The notes beneath the pieces were generated by a model. The model saw only the letters and a list, made by a program, of their open reading frames with translations, made no database searches and was not told the origin of the DNA. This document shows, piece by piece, positions 53,163-63,222 of a stretch of DNA of 64,000 bases. The position numbers and the translations under genes were made by a program. This DNA comes from Leptospira ryugenii (GTDB lineage Bacteria; Spirochaetota; Leptospiria; Leptospirales; Leptospiraceae). The stretch covers positions 1 through 64,000 of the forward strand of contig NZ_BFBB01000008.1 of the NCBI RefSeq assembly GCF_003114855.1, given 5' to 3'. How positions within the stretch are numbered: the stretch's first letter is position 1; the number at the start of each line of letters is the position of its first letter.

Positions 53163-53674
53163 TTCTCGAAAAAGTATTTATCATCTTCGGTATGTTACTC
53201 GCTCATTTTTTAAATGGGTCAAATTTGTTTGAGTTAGGAAATGCGATTCGCCCTGACTTCATGATTATTTTTGTCATCTTTTTTGCCTTTAGAAAAGGTG
53301 GGCTTTATGGACTCTGGTTAGGTTTTTTTGGTGGATTACTCGCTGATACTGCCTTAGGTGGAGAAATAGGACCAGACAATCTGATTTATTACAAGATTGG
53401 TTTACATTCTTTTTCATATGCGATCACCGGTTACTTGGTAGGGAAAGTAGCAAGAGGAGCCTATACGGAAAATTATGTTTCAACAACGATCTATGTTTTT
53501 GGTTTCACTATTCTTTCTAGAATATTAACTTATTTGCTTTTCTGGTTATTTTTCCATTCTAACCATAGTTATTCGTTTTTATATGTTTCAATCTACAATG
53601 CATTCATAGGGCCAGCTATGTTTTTTCTTTTAACTTTGGCCTATCGACTTGAACATGATGAGGTTCGTCAATGA
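53159..53674 (+). CDS. mreD: Rod-shape determining protein MreD
   Basis: The 171-residue protein has five or six membrane helices, the usual MreD pattern: [10 protein letters not shown] near 31, and [14 protein letters not shown] with the D-x-x-L-G-G motif. It overlaps mreC and mrdA by 4 nt each. It belongs to the elongasome in the inner membrane. Confidence 0.92.
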   Translation: MILEKVFIIFGMLLAHFLNGSNLFELGNAIRPDFMIIFVIFFAFRKGGLYGLWLGFFGGLLADTALGGEIGPDNLIYYKIGLHSFSYAITGYLVGKVARGAYTENYVSTTIYVFGFTILSRILTYLLFWLFFHSNHSYSFLYVSIYNAFIGPAMFFLLTLAYRLEHDEVRQ

Positions 53675-55608
53675 GTGGTTCCGCTACCGAGTTTAGATTA
53701 GAAAACTCATTTCGAAGACGATTGTATTTCTTTACAGGGATGATCGTTTTCACTCTGACTGCATATATCTTTCAACTTTTCAATTTGCAAGTTGTGCAAG
53801 GAAGTGAAAACTCCCTAAAAGCCGAACGCTTTGTTCGTAGAAGTGAGTCCATACCTGCTGACAGAGGGCAGATCTTTGATCGCAACTTTATCACACCAGA
53901 AACATCTCAACCATTGGTATCAAACTCAGCATCATTGGATGTAATTTTGAATACAAGTTTACTTAAGAATGATCCCAAAAAAGTAAAAGAATTTATTTAT
54001 AAATTTTGTGAATCACTTTCGATACCACTTGCATATTACGAAAAGGATCTTCAAGAAAATCGTCTGATCAAAAAAATCCGTTCCAGAGAACCATTTGTAC
54101 TTTTAGAAGGTATCTCCAGAGACCAACAAGAAAGAATTCTTGTTTTAGACAATATTAACCGCTATGTCTATCTCGTTTCCTCACCAGCCAGAATCTATCA
54201 TATGGGCCCGGCTCTCGCACATGTCTCTGGTTACGTTGGCAAACCATCTACCTCTGATATCCAAGAAAAAGAAATCAAATCATACCAATTGGTGGGCAAA
54301 GGAGGGATAGAATCACAATTTGATACAATTCTTAGAGGCCAAGATGGTTTCAGAATCCAAAAACGAAATACAGAAGGTAATATTGAAGAAGAGCGGGTGA
54401 TTGAACATTCGATACCTGGGAACAATCTCATATTAACCATAGATCGTGATCTACAAATTGCCGCCTATCGCGCCTTAAAAGGTGTGAGAGGCACAGTTAT
54501 TGCGATCAAACCAACAACGGGAGAGATTTTAGCAATGGCTTCAAATCCTTCCTATGACCCAAATCTCCTATCAGGAAAAAATAAACAAGAACGAGCAAAT
54601 CATTTTGCAAGGGTTCAAAACAATGGTGGTTTTTTAAACCTAGCCATACAATCTAAATTTCCACCTGCTTCCACATTTAAAGTGTTAGTTGCTTTGGCAG
54701 CAATGGAAAGTGAACACAAAATCAATTATGATCCGAAAGGAACATTTAGTTGTCCCGCGAGTTTTACTTTAAAATCTACCTTCAAAGGTGTACCTGATCA
54801 GGTCTTTTACAATTGGGATAAAAAAAATCACGGTGAGTTAAACCTAGCACAAGCGATTGAAAAATCAAACTCTGTTTATTTTTACCAATTAGGATATAAA
54901 TTAGGCGCAGAACCAATATTAGCTTATTCTAGACTTTTCGGCTTGGACAAAAAAACAGGAATTGAACTTCCGGGTGAAATCACTGGGTTTATACCAAGTT
55001 CAGAATGGAAAAAAAGAACCTATGGAAACAAATGGTTTGATGGAGACACTGTCAATCTCTCAATAGGACAGGGATTTATTTCTGTCACTCCCATTGAGAT
55101 GGCACTCTTTTTTATGGCGATCATAAACAATGGTAAAATCTATAAACCCTATATAGTTTCCGAAATTAGAAGTCCATTGGACAATTCCATCATACAAAAA
55201 ACCCAGCCTTCCATTTTAAGAGATATACCTCTAAAAAAATCCACAATCGAAGCAATCAAAGAAGGTCTTTATTTGGTAGGATATTCTGGAACTGCATCTG
55301 GTGTATTAAACATTCCAAGTCTCCCTGAAGTAGCAGGAAAAACGGGAACTGCACAAACAAGACGCAGAGGTGCTTCCTCCTCAAATCATGCTTGGTTCAT
55401 AGGTTATGCTCCTTTTAATGCACCACCCGAAAAACAAATATTAGTTGCTACCTTCGTAGAGTATGGCGTTGGAGGAGCAGCTTCTGCCGCACCTGCCGCG
55501 AGAGAAATTTTTAAAGCAGCCTTTCCACCTGGATCTTTCCCAAAAACGGATCGATCAAAAGTAAGAACTATGGAGGAAGAGGCGCCTGTGGAAGAGGAGG
55601 CATTTTAA
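53671..55608 (+). CDS. mrdA: Penicillin-binding protein 2 (elongasome transpeptidase)
   Basis: The 645-residue protein has one membrane helix (about 17-37), a pedestal/dimerisation domain with [16 protein letters not shown], and a transpeptidase domain with S334-T-F-K337, S399-N-S and K557-T-G-T. It crosslinks peptidoglycan during side-wall growth. The C-terminus is acidic ([11 protein letters not shown]). Its last base is shared with the rodA start. Confidence 0.96.
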   Translation: MSGSATEFRLENSFRRRLYFFTGMIVFTLTAYIFQLFNLQVVQGSENSLKAERFVRRSESIPADRGQIFDRNFITPETSQPLVSNSASLDVILNTSLLKNDPKKVKEFIYKFCESLSIPLAYYEKDLQENRLIKKIRSREPFVLLEGISRDQQERILVLDNINRYVYLVSSPARIYHMGPALAHVSGYVGKPSTSDIQEKEIKSYQLVGKGGIESQFDTILRGQDGFRIQKRNTEGNIEEERVIEHSIPGNNLILTIDRDLQIAAYRALKGVRGTVIAIKPTTGEILAMASNPSYDPNLLSGKNKQERANHFARVQNNGGFLNLAIQSKFPPASTFKVLVALAAMESEHKINYDPKGTFSCPASFTLKSTFKGVPDQVFYNWDKKNHGELNLAQAIEKSNSVYFYQLGYKLGAEPILAYSRLFGLDKKTGIELPGEITGFIPSSEWKKRTYGNKWFDGDTVNLSIGQGFISVTPIEMALFFMAIINNGKIYKPYIVSEIRSPLDNSIIQKTQPSILRDIPLKKSTIEAIKEGLYLVGYSGTASGVLNIPSLPEVAGKTGTAQTRRRGASSSNHAWFIGYAPFNAPPEKQILVATFVEYGVGGAASAAPAAREIFKAAFPPGSFPKTDRSKVRTMEEEAPVEEEAF

Positions 55609-57122
55609 TGGCCGAAAGAAATACAGAAAAGTTAGATTACTTTTTGATCTTTTCAGTTTGTATTGTTGGTTTAGCAGGTGTTCTGACATTGTACACCCAA
55701 GAAGCAAATACGGCAGATGGTTTAGGCCGCTGGTACAAACAATTTATATTTCTCTTTGTAGGACTTGCAGGAATGTGGTTTATGTCTAGAATCAACTATC
55801 AGTTGATTGGATCTTATGCACTTTCTATTTATTTGCTTTCGATCATTTTGCTTATCCTAACTCTCATTCCTGGCATCGGCTATTTACCTTCTGGTCGTGG
55901 TGCAAGGTCTTGGCTAAAATTAGGACCCATCACGCTACAAGCATCTGAGTTTTCTAAACTAGCTACCGTTATATTATTGGGCCAATACTTAGTGTTGAAA
56001 GAGAAAGAGATGCATAAAATTACCGTGCTTGTTGTACCTTTCATTATCTGTTTGGTTCCCATGTTATTTATCATTTTACAACCAGACTTTGGAACTGCTG
56101 TTTCATTTTTACCAATGTTATTTACCATGTTATATTTAGGCGGAGCGGATATTTTACACGTTGGCTCATTGCTTACTTTTGGTGGAATCTCCCTCATGGT
56201 CCCGATGTATTTGGCATACTATAAACTCACCTTGGTGCAACCGCTTATCGATCTTCTCAGAAAGGAAAACAAAGTCGAGCTGGTCTCTTTGGTTAGCCAA
56301 GTGCAAGGTAAGATTTGGCCAATCCTCGAAGGAAAAAAAGTACCTGGCTTTGATATCCCTGGTTTCCAAAACCAAAAAAATTTACAACTGATTCGCGAAG
56401 CAGCGGAATCAGTGAAAGATGAGTACGGAAGCATTGGATTTAAAATTTTATCTAACGAAGTTTTTATGATTGGTTTTGGAGTCATCCTTTTACTTGTCAG
56501 TCTTGTAATGATTGGGATAAGGATAACACAAGGATCAAAAACCATTCGGCAATATTACATCCCTATCGGCATACTAGGAATCTCTATCTTGTCTGCAATG
56601 GCGGTTCACAAATCCATTCCATTCCGAGAAAACCAGGTCATTCGTTTGACCGCTTTTTTGAATCCAGACCAGTTCAAACAAGGTGCGGGTTACCAACTTC
56701 GTGCCTCAAAACCTGCCGTCGGTTCGGGTAAGATCTTTGGAAAAGGCCTATTCAATGGTGAAATGACAGAAGGACGCGTACCTCATGTTCCGGAAGCAGG
56801 AACAGATTTTATATTTGCTTCATGGGCAGAACAGACTGGCTTTATCGGTAGTGTGCTTCTTCTATTCTTTCTGATGTCCATTCCGTTAAGAGGATTGCAG
56901 ATCAGCTTTGAAAGTAAGGATAGATTTGGTTCCTTGCTTGCTTCTGGTATTGTGGCAATGATTTTTTTCCACATTGCCATCAATGTTGGGATTGTGATCG
57001 GTTTGCTTCCCGTAACGGGTGTTCCGCTAACTTTTATGAGTTATGGTGGATCTCACTTGGTAATGGCAATGATCGCTGTTGGGATCATTCTTTCCATTAA
57101 GAAGAGAAAATTCGCAAACTAA
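55608..57122 (+). CDS. rodA: Rod-shape SEDS glycosyltransferase RodA, enlarged
   Basis: The SEDS polymerase has about ten membrane helices, P-S-G-R-G-A-R-S-W near 86-94, catalytic-type Asp in Q-P-D-F-G-T-A and the closing [12 protein letters not shown]. At 504 residues it is about 100 longer than usual RodA. The extra length is mainly a hydrophilic loop around residues 205-285 after L-T-L-V-Q-P-L-I-D. It polymerises glycan strands with PBP2. Confidence 0.93.
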   Translation: MAERNTEKLDYFLIFSVCIVGLAGVLTLYTQEANTADGLGRWYKQFIFLFVGLAGMWFMSRINYQLIGSYALSIYLLSIILLILTLIPGIGYLPSGRGARSWLKLGPITLQASEFSKLATVILLGQYLVLKEKEMHKITVLVVPFIICLVPMLFIILQPDFGTAVSFLPMLFTMLYLGGADILHVGSLLTFGGISLMVPMYLAYYKLTLVQPLIDLLRKENKVELVSLVSQVQGKIWPILEGKKVPGFDIPGFQNQKNLQLIREAAESVKDEYGSIGFKILSNEVFMIGFGVILLLVSLVMIGIRITQGSKTIRQYYIPIGILGISILSAMAVHKSIPFRENQVIRLTAFLNPDQFKQGAGYQLRASKPAVGSGKIFGKGLFNGEMTEGRVPHVPEAGTDFIFASWAEQTGFIGSVLLLFFLMSIPLRGLQISFESKDRFGSLLASGIVAMIFFHIAINVGIVIGLLPVTGVPLTFMSYGGSHLVMAMIAVGIILSIKKRKFAN

Positions 57123-57125
57123 TGT

Positions 57126-57896
57126 ATGTCAAGTCCTCTAAAAAAAGTAACCCAGAGTAAGGATTTTTTCACAGAGAAAATCAGACTCGAACAAGCTGTG
57201 ATTGATTTAGAAAAAATGATCATGGAAACCGATCCTCTATTTCAAAAGATAGATCATTCTCTGCTTAAGATGAAAGAAATAGCAGATCAAAATGATTCCA
57301 CTTACTTTCTCCAAAGGGTGAAAAAGCTAGATGCACTTATTCACGCCTTAAAAATTAAAAAACATTATGCAAAAGATGAGTTTGATGGTATCTACCATAC
57401 TTTAGAGAAAATTCGCAATGAAGATCGCATTGAATTTTTAGATTCAGCCTTAAAGAATCGTATTGCAAAAGTTGCAAAGAATTTACAAAAAGCCGATCCG
57501 GAACTTCCCACTCAAGATCTAAAGCATAAAACTCGGTATACAATTTTTAAAACTGATGGTGTACTCTTCTTATTACCATACCAAAGCTTTAAAATTCTCC
57601 GACAAATTCCAGCATACAAATCACATATTGTTTTAAATGGAAGGAAAATACCCTTGTTTCCCGGAAAGGGATTTGCAATCGATGACCAAGACAAATCAAA
57701 GCAAAAGAAGAACGTACTATTGATTACCAATGCAGAGCAGAAGATGGAAGCATTTTATTTCGATGAACTTTTAGAAGATTGGGCGGTCTCCCATAAAACG
57801 ATAGAGTCCTTATTAGAAAAAACTAGCTCACATAAAATGATTTTAGGAAAAATCAAACGAGCTGGAAGATACTACCACTTAATTCGATCTACTTAG
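57126..57896 (+). CDS. Uncharacterised protein closing the mre operon
   Basis: The 256-residue product starts 3 nt after rodA. There is no signal peptide. An N-terminal helical, coiled-coil part (about 10-130, rich in Lys/Glu) is followed by a C-terminal part with short strands (Y-T-I-F-K-T-D-G-V-L-F-L-L-P, then V-L-N-G-R-K-I-P-L-F) that faintly recalls CheW-like domains. The resemblance is weak and unproven. The 3' end overlaps ribF by 18 bp. Possibly a cytoplasmic elongasome partner. Confidence 0.6.
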   Translation: MSSPLKKVTQSKDFFTEKIRLEQAVIDLEKMIMETDPLFQKIDHSLLKMKEIADQNDSTYFLQRVKKLDALIHALKIKKHYAKDEFDGIYHTLEKIRNEDRIEFLDSALKNRIAKVAKNLQKADPELPTQDLKHKTRYTIFKTDGVLFLLPYQSFKILRQIPAYKSHIVLNGRKIPLFPGKGFAIDDQDKSKQKKNVLLITNAEQKMEAFYFDELLEDWAVSHKTIESLLEKTSSHKMILGKIKRAGRYYHLIRST

Positions 57897-58814
57897 TATT
57901 TCTCTGGAATTTTTTTCATCCAGAGCAAGTTGGCCTCGCAATGCATCGATTCCATCAAACTTTTTTTCGTCTCTAATTTTCTCCACAAAATGAATCTGCA
58001 TAGTTTCGCCGTAAATATCTCCCGAAAAATCAAATATATGCGATTCAATATGGATTGTTTGGCCATCAAAAGTTGGATTTAGGCCAACGTTTACCATCGA
58101 TGGAAATTTCTTTCCTTGGACATGCGTATAACAAGCATACACACCAATGGCAGGTAAAATCACATCAGTAGGAATTTCTAAATTGGCAGTTGGGTATTGA
58201 ATGGTTCTTCCTCTTTTCTGTCCTTCCATGATCCGACCTTCTAAAAAAAAGGTCCTACCCAATAGCTCGTTTGCCGTTCTAAGATCTCCTGATTCTATCT
58301 TTTTCCGAATGTAAGAGCTGGAAATTTTTTCTCCTTCTAAGGAAACCGCTTCTTGGAGTTCGACATCGTATGAATACTTATTTGCGTTATCCTTTAGAAG
58401 TTGGTAGTCACCTCTACGATTGCTTCCAAAGAAATGATTGTATCCGATGACAATGTACTTAGCATGCAATTGACCGATGATGATATCCTCTAAGAATGCT
58501 TCCGCACTCATCTTAGAAAGAGATTCAGTGAATGGTAATTCGATCAGATAGTCGATTTGAAAGGATTCGATTAATTGGGTTTTGATCGATTGTGAGCTGA
58601 GGTATTTGAAGTTTTCACGCTTGCCAAGAACTACGGCTGGATTGGGAAAGTATGTCACGACAACGGAAGGAATTTGCCTAGCTTTGGCTTCTGTTACTGT
58701 TCTCTGTAAGAGAGACTGGTGTCCCAAGTGAATGCCATCAAAGTTCCCCAAGGTGAGCGAGGATCCCATTGGAAAATCATTGCTTAGTTCGGAGAGTGAA
58801 TTGATAATTTTCAA
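57879..58814 (-). CDS. ribF: Bifunctional riboflavin kinase/FAD synthetase RibF
   Basis: The 311-residue length is typical. The FAD-synthetase half has L-G-N-F-D-G-I-H-L-G-H-Q (nucleotidyltransferase signature, near 21-32) and Y-N-H-F-F-G-S-N-R-R-G. The kinase half has R-G-R-T-I-Q-Y-P-T-A-N (near 206) and V-N-V-G-L-N-P-T-F. It makes FMN then FAD in the cytoplasm. It diverges from the next secreted-protein gene. Confidence 0.95.
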   Translation of the reverse strand: MKIINSLSELSNDFPMGSSLTLGNFDGIHLGHQSLLQRTVTEAKARQIPSVVVTYFPNPAVVLGKRENFKYLSSQSIKTQLIESFQIDYLIELPFTESLSKMSAEAFLEDIIIGQLHAKYIVIGYNHFFGSNRRGDYQLLKDNANKYSYDVELQEAVSLEGEKISSSYIRKKIESGDLRTANELLGRTFFLEGRIMEGQKRGRTIQYPTANLEIPTDVILPAIGVYACYTHVQGKKFPSMVNVGLNPTFDGQTIHIESHIFDFSGDIYGETMQIHFVEKIRDEKKFDGIDALRGQLALDEKNSREILSRSN

Positions 58815-58857
58815 GGCTCAGTTTCTTTTTGACCGACATTTAGGACAGGTGTTTCCT

Positions 58858-59418
58858 TTGAAAGTAAAGTCAGTCCTCATCTCGGCAATCTTTTTCTCCT
58901 CCCTCTTGCTAGCGGAAACATGGGAAGCACCAAAAAAAATAGGTTCAGCGATCGACTTTGCCTGGGAAGAGGGTTTGCTACCTGAAGACATCGCTACCTA
59001 CCCTGAACTCCGCACCTGGGCTTTGTACCAGTCCTATGAACTCGAACCTGATTCCAATTTCTATTCTTTGGAAAACCAAGTTGCTAGAATGGTTCCAGAA
59101 ACTGGTCTACGTTTCTTTCTCGAAAAAGAAAACTATACGGGTGGTGCTTTGTACCTCTACTTAGATCTGACCAAATTTATCCCTCTGAAGCAGGCACATG
59201 CGCAAAACCGTAGATTGGCCATACTACTGAAAGGAAAGGTTCGAAAGGAAATCTTCTGGGGAAAGTCCAAGGAATTTCAAAATCCTGTTGAGATCGAAGT
59301 AGACTCACAAGATTTTATCGGCAGTCGTTTGGAGATAGAACTTATCCCAAGCCAAAACGAAGTTGGAAGGTTTTGGGGGATTTGGGATGCTTGTCTGGTC
59401 AAAAACAGGAATCGATAG
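58858..59418 (+). CDS. Small exported protein of unknown function
   Basis: The start is TTG 58858, preceded by AGGACAGGTG; from it a signal peptide (1-18, ending L-L-L-A-E) reads cleanly, whereas upstream codons overlap ribF antisense. The 186-residue product has a beta-sandwich-like body (Y-T-G-G-A-L-Y-L-Y-L-D-L, R-L-E-I-E-L-I-P-S). No family recognised. Confidence 0.6.
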   Translation: MKVKSVLISAIFFSSLLLAETWEAPKKIGSAIDFAWEEGLLPEDIATYPELRTWALYQSYELEPDSNFYSLENQVARMVPETGLRFFLEKENYTGGALYLYLDLTKFIPLKQAHAQNRRLAILLKGKVRKEIFWGKSKEFQNPVEIEVDSQDFIGSRLEIELIPSQNEVGRFWGIWDACLVKNRNR

Positions 59419-59432
59419 AAGCCGAACTCAGA

Positions 59433-59777
59433 TTAACTTACGTATTTTGAACGGAATTCTTCTTCGTTGATGGTTTGGAAATAACTCGTGAGGCCTGCAA
59501 CTTTAAAAACCTTCTCAATGGCAGGCTTCATGTTCGCGATCGAAAACTTTCCCTTCAGTTCTTGGACATAATTCAGCTGCTTGATGAGCATACCAATGCC
59601 AGAGGAGTCAATGTAATTCAACTTTTCCAAATTCACCACAACATGCAAAGGTTCAGAGCCTGATTGTGGTATATTTGTCTCTAAAAAGTTCTTAAAATCT
59701 AAGGAAGTATAGATGTCTAAACTACCAGATATGCTGACAACGTGAGCATCTGAACTTTTTTTCAGGGTGATTTCCAT
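59433..59777 (-). CDS. STAS-domain anti-sigma factor antagonist
   Basis: The 114-residue SpoIIAA/RsbV-like protein has I-S-G-S-L-D-I-Y-T near 17 and the phosphorylation loop N-Y-I-D-S-S-G-I-G-M-L (Ser near 58). In partner-switching it frees a sigma factor when dephosphorylated by a SpoIIE-type phosphatase such as that at 11.4-13.9 kb. The cognate kinase is not in the window. Confidence 0.9.
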   Translation of the reverse strand: MEITLKKSSDAHVVSISGSLDIYTSLDFKNFLETNIPQSGSEPLHVVVNLEKLNYIDSSGIGMLIKQLNYVQELKGKFSIANMKPAIEKVFKVAGLTSYFQTINEEEFRSKYVS

Positions 59778-59899
59778 AGGAAGGGTTCACCTACAGCTTT
59801 TGATTTCTTTATTTTTATTCAACCTTATTTTTAATGAAATTAATGATTTCACTTCAAAAGTCGAAAATAGATATAGAGATCAAATTTCTGGGAGAAATT

Positions 59900-60622
59900 A
59901 TGCGAGCACTCATCACTCTATTCCTATGTATCATTAGCTCGGTTTGTGTATATGCTGCCGATGATGAAAATAAAAATGTCAGCCAGGCAGACCCCTTCCG
60001 ATTGAATGCCGATGGTAGCATAGCTATCATTCCTTATAACCCAGCTCAAAAAGCACGGATAGACGAGTTGGCAAAAGATATTGATAAATACAATGCTCAG
60101 ATCAATGAAAAATTGAAATTTCTCAATTTTGAAAAAAGCATTAAGGACTCTAGGTATGGGCAGGTGAGCTATGCACGCGAAATCAAATTGCCTCATGAAC
60201 CAAGTTATGTGCTCCACACTCGTTTTGTCATGAAATTGAAAGGTGGCGGTGGTGCCGAAGGCGGTGGCTTCTCTTTGGATGAGTTAAGCTTTTGGTCAAG
60301 AAAATCGCTTACAACAAAAAACAAAGAACCAGTTACAACTTATCGAGATCTCAAAAACTCGGCAACAGCTGGTGGACTAAAAGGTCTTGTATTGTCCGTA
60401 CGAACTGTTACTATTTATGAAGACGTTACAAGAACATATGAGTTCGAAAAAATCCAAAGTCCCTGGGAAAGATTGCGCTTAGCAACCGTATACCGAGATA
60501 GACAAATCGAAGTATTAAGAGCAATTGATAGATACATTATGTCAAAGGGAAAACTGGAGGCTAGAGAGGTTGATGATTCAATTCTAGAAGTTACCTTTGG
60601 AGGGGATTTCCAAGAACCTTAA
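59900..60622 (+). CDS. Exported protein of unknown function
   Basis: The start is ATG 59900 with GGGAG upstream, placing a signal peptide at 1-19 (V-C-V-Y-A). The 240-residue mature part has L-N-A-D-G-S-I-A-I-I-P-Y-N-P near 34, a coiled coil near 45-70, a glycine-rich loop (K-G-G-G-G-A-E-G-G-G) and an R/K-rich amphipathic end. Probably periplasmic; could be a motility or envelope factor. It precedes the J-domain gene by 6 nt. Confidence 0.62.
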   Translation: MRALITLFLCIISSVCVYAADDENKNVSQADPFRLNADGSIAIIPYNPAQKARIDELAKDIDKYNAQINEKLKFLNFEKSIKDSRYGQVSYAREIKLPHEPSYVLHTRFVMKLKGGGGAEGGGFSLDELSFWSRKSLTTKNKEPVTTYRDLKNSATAGGLKGLVLSVRTVTIYEDVTRTYEFEKIQSPWERLRLATVYRDRQIEVLRAIDRYIMSKGKLEAREVDDSILEVTFGGDFQEP

Positions 60623-60628
60623 TTAGGT

Positions 60629-61324
60629 ATGTTTGGTAACACTCCAAAAATACCTGATTACTACGAAGCATTAGAACTCCCATTTGGTGCAACTGCGGAA
60701 GAGATTCGATCCAACTTTCGCAGACTCGCAAAGATCTACCACCCCGATGTAAAAGGAACTGGTTCAGAGAACCAGTTCAAATTTTTATTAACCGCTTACA
60801 AAACCTTATCTACTGAGCTGAGAAAAGAATATGATGAGGCCTTTAAAAAATCCAAAGCCATTCAATTCATACAAAATGAATTAAGCAAACAAAAACCGTT
60901 TATTCTTCCACCTTCTCGGATACAACTTGGCAACGGAATTTTGGAATTGGCCAGAAAAGGTTTAATGAGGAAGGGGTTTCGAAATCGAGACCGTAAAAAA
61001 ATTACCGGTATCAATTACGATATATTGATAAAGATAAAGAAAAACGAATCAATGAGAACCATCATTGCTCAAATCCCTTTAACCGTACGGATCGTATGCC
61101 AAACTTGTATGGGCGGAGACCCACATTGCCCAGGTTGCGACGGAGCCGGCAGCTATAAAAGCTCGCGTAATCTGACAGTTGAATTCCCTCCTAGCACGAT
61201 TCAAAACCAAAGAATTTATGAGTTTGATCTCTCAAAATTTAGGCCTGATTCTTACACACACTTTAAGAAAAAAATTTTACGTGTCAAACTCCATGTGACC
61301 TCCAAATTATCCCTTGCAGTCTAA
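60629..61324 (+). CDS. J-domain protein with unusual Cys-pair region
   Basis: The 231-residue protein has a J domain at 4-75 (D-Y-Y-E-A-L-E-L-P, H-P-D near 36-38). A later segment has two C-x-x-C pairs, C-Q-T-C-M-G-G-D-P-H-C-P-G-C-D-G-A-G, resembling half of a DnaJ zinc centre, and then a substrate-domain-like strand pair. It probably stimulates DnaK for a special client. It sits between the exported protein and manA. Confidence 0.8.
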   Translation: MFGNTPKIPDYYEALELPFGATAEEIRSNFRRLAKIYHPDVKGTGSENQFKFLLTAYKTLSTELRKEYDEAFKKSKAIQFIQNELSKQKPFILPPSRIQLGNGILELARKGLMRKGFRNRDRKKITGINYDILIKIKKNESMRTIIAQIPLTVRIVCQTCMGGDPHCPGCDGAGSYKSSRNLTVEFPPSTIQNQRIYEFDLSKFRPDSYTHFKKKILRVKLHVTSKLSLAV

Positions 61325-61348
61325 ATAAAAAAGGCGATAACGGAAACC

Positions 61349-62359
61349 ATGAGCTCATTCCCATCTCTACTCAGATTTATACCCATTTATAAGGAAAAGA
61401 TTTGGGGAGGCAGGCGCTTACAGGCAAGCCTCAAACGGAACATTCCTGCGGGCAAAATTGGAGAGTCTTGGGAACTTTCTGATTATGGCGATGACCAGTC
61501 TCGTATCTCCAACGCAGATTCGATCTCGTTCAATGCATTGTATAAACAGTTTCCTAAAGAGGTGTTAGGCGCTACTTTTATCGACAAACCTTTTCCACTC
61601 CTTGTCAAAATCATTGATGCAAATGATAAACTTTCTGTTCAAGTTCACCCAGATGATGCCTACGCAGAGACTTACGATCCTAGTTCATCGGGCAAAAAAG
61701 AATGTTGGATGGTACTATCGGCTGAGCCTGGTGCAGAATTGGTGGTTGGTTTTTCTAGGACTCTAGAACGAAATGAGTATGAGTCTTTAGTACTGCAAAA
61801 CAATGGAGAGGAACCCCTCCGTCGATGGAAGGTAAAAGCTGGAGATGTTTTTCTATTGGAACCAGGCACCATCCATGCCATCGGAGCAGGTGTTTTGTTA
61901 TTGGAAGTACAACAATCCTCCGACTCAACCTACAGAGTTTACGACTATGGAAGATTAGGTGATGATGGCAAACCAAGGTCTTTGCATTTAAAAAAGGCTC
62001 TCGATGTTTTGAATTTTTCCCAGTCGGATTCTTCTGAAAAGCAAATAGCAAAACTCATCTCTTTCTCTCCATGGAAACGATCAGTCTTTACATCAAACGA
62101 TAAGTTTAGACTGGAATCTTGGGAATTTCCGCAGGCACAGTTCCTTTGCTTGCGTCCTCTCTCAAACCCAGTTAGTTTTGGCATAGTTTATGTGAAATCA
62201 GGTGCTCTCATAAAAGTCGATACAGGGGAAAGATTCCAAGCAGGAGATACCTTTTTGATCACGGCAAAGGCATTTGAGAACGAGGAAATCCTACTGACTG
62301 AGCCAAAGACAGAACTTGCCTTTATGGGCTCAGGAACTGACTTTGTGAACTGGGATTAA
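61349..62359 (+). CDS. manA: Mannose-6-phosphate isomerase (class I)
   Basis: The 336-residue cupin-fold enzyme has K-I-W-G-G (near 12), S-W-E-L-S, zinc site Q-V-H-P-D-D (near 93-98), and E-P-G-T-I-H-A-I-G-A-G. It interconverts mannose-6-P and fructose-6-P for surface-glycan or glycolytic use. It overlaps the pirin gene by 4 nt at its 3' end. Confidence 0.93.
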   Translation: MSSFPSLLRFIPIYKEKIWGGRRLQASLKRNIPAGKIGESWELSDYGDDQSRISNADSISFNALYKQFPKEVLGATFIDKPFPLLVKIIDANDKLSVQVHPDDAYAETYDPSSSGKKECWMVLSAEPGAELVVGFSRTLERNEYESLVLQNNGEEPLRRWKVKAGDVFLLEPGTIHAIGAGVLLLEVQQSSDSTYRVYDYGRLGDDGKPRSLHLKKALDVLNFSQSDSSEKQIAKLISFSPWKRSVFTSNDKFRLESWEFPQAQFLCLRPLSNPVSFGIVYVKSGALIKVDTGERFQAGDTFLITAKAFENEEILLTEPKTELAFMGSGTDFVNWD

Positions 62360-63222
62360 TGTTCTGGTAAAGGGATACGATCCACTTCATCAGGAACTTT
62401 TGGAAAGAGATCCTTTGCCCAAAGTTCTTTTGCTCGTTCTATCTTTTCTTGATCAGTAGATACAAAATTCCACCAAATGTGTCTACGTTCAGCCAGAGGT
62501 CTGCCACCTAACAACATCAATCTGCTTGGCTCTAAACTTTGAAAGGAAATTGTCTCTCCTACCTCGAAGTAGACCAACTCACCTTCCTGTATTATGCGGT
62601 CACCGACTTGGATCTTACCTTTAGAAACATAGATGCCAGACTCATAGGAAGGATTGATGGACCAAGAGTAAGAGGAGGACTCTATTTTTATTTGAATGTC
62701 TACATAGATAAGCTCGCTGTGGGTAACTGCGGTTGAGGTCATGTTTTGAAATTCCCCACCTAAGACATATATGGTGCTCTTCTCATCTTCGAGTTTCGGA
62801 ATTTCCGCCTTGCCAATGTGTTGGAAACTAGGCTCTATATCTTCTTTGTCCTTTGGTAAAGCAATCCAAGTTTGTAAACCCTCCAGAAGATCACTATTGG
62901 GGTCTCTTTCGGAACGTTCACTATGAGCTATTCCTTTGCCCGCAACCATCCAGTTGGTTTCATAGGGCCGAATCAACTGTGAAAATCCTAAGCTGTCGCG
63001 GTGGTGGATGAGCCCATTATAGAGAAATGTAATCGTTGCCAATCCAATGTGTGGGTGAGATCTTACGACCATCTCATTGCCAAGTTCCATTTTTTTAGGT
63101 CCGAAGTGATCCAAAAAAACAAAAGGGCCGATGCTCCTTTTTTCCATGGCAGGTAATACACGTTTGATGATAAAATGGTCTCCCAAATCTTTTGCATGGC
63201 CTTTCAATACTATTCGATTCAT
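62356..63222 (-). CDS. Pirin-family protein
   Basis: The 288-residue bicupin protein has P-F-V-F-L-D-H-F-G-P (near 33), the metal-site cluster H-P-H-I-G-L-A-T-I-T (near 56-65), G-L-I-H-H-R-D-S-L-G and A-G-K-G-I-A-H-S-E. Bacterial pirins can be quercetinase-like or regulatory. The start overlaps the stop of the propeller protein gene by 4 nt (ATGA). Confidence 0.9.
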   Translation of the reverse strand: MNRIVLKGHAKDLGDHFIIKRVLPAMEKRSIGPFVFLDHFGPKKMELGNEMVVRSHPHIGLATITFLYNGLIHHRDSLGFSQLIRPYETNWMVAGKGIAHSERSERDPNSDLLEGLQTWIALPKDKEDIEPSFQHIGKAEIPKLEDEKSTIYVLGGEFQNMTSTAVTHSELIYVDIQIKIESSSYSWSINPSYESGIYVSKGKIQVGDRIIQEGELVYFEVGETISFQSLEPSRLMLLGGRPLAERRHIWWNFVSTDQEKIERAKELWAKDLFPKVPDEVDRIPLPEH

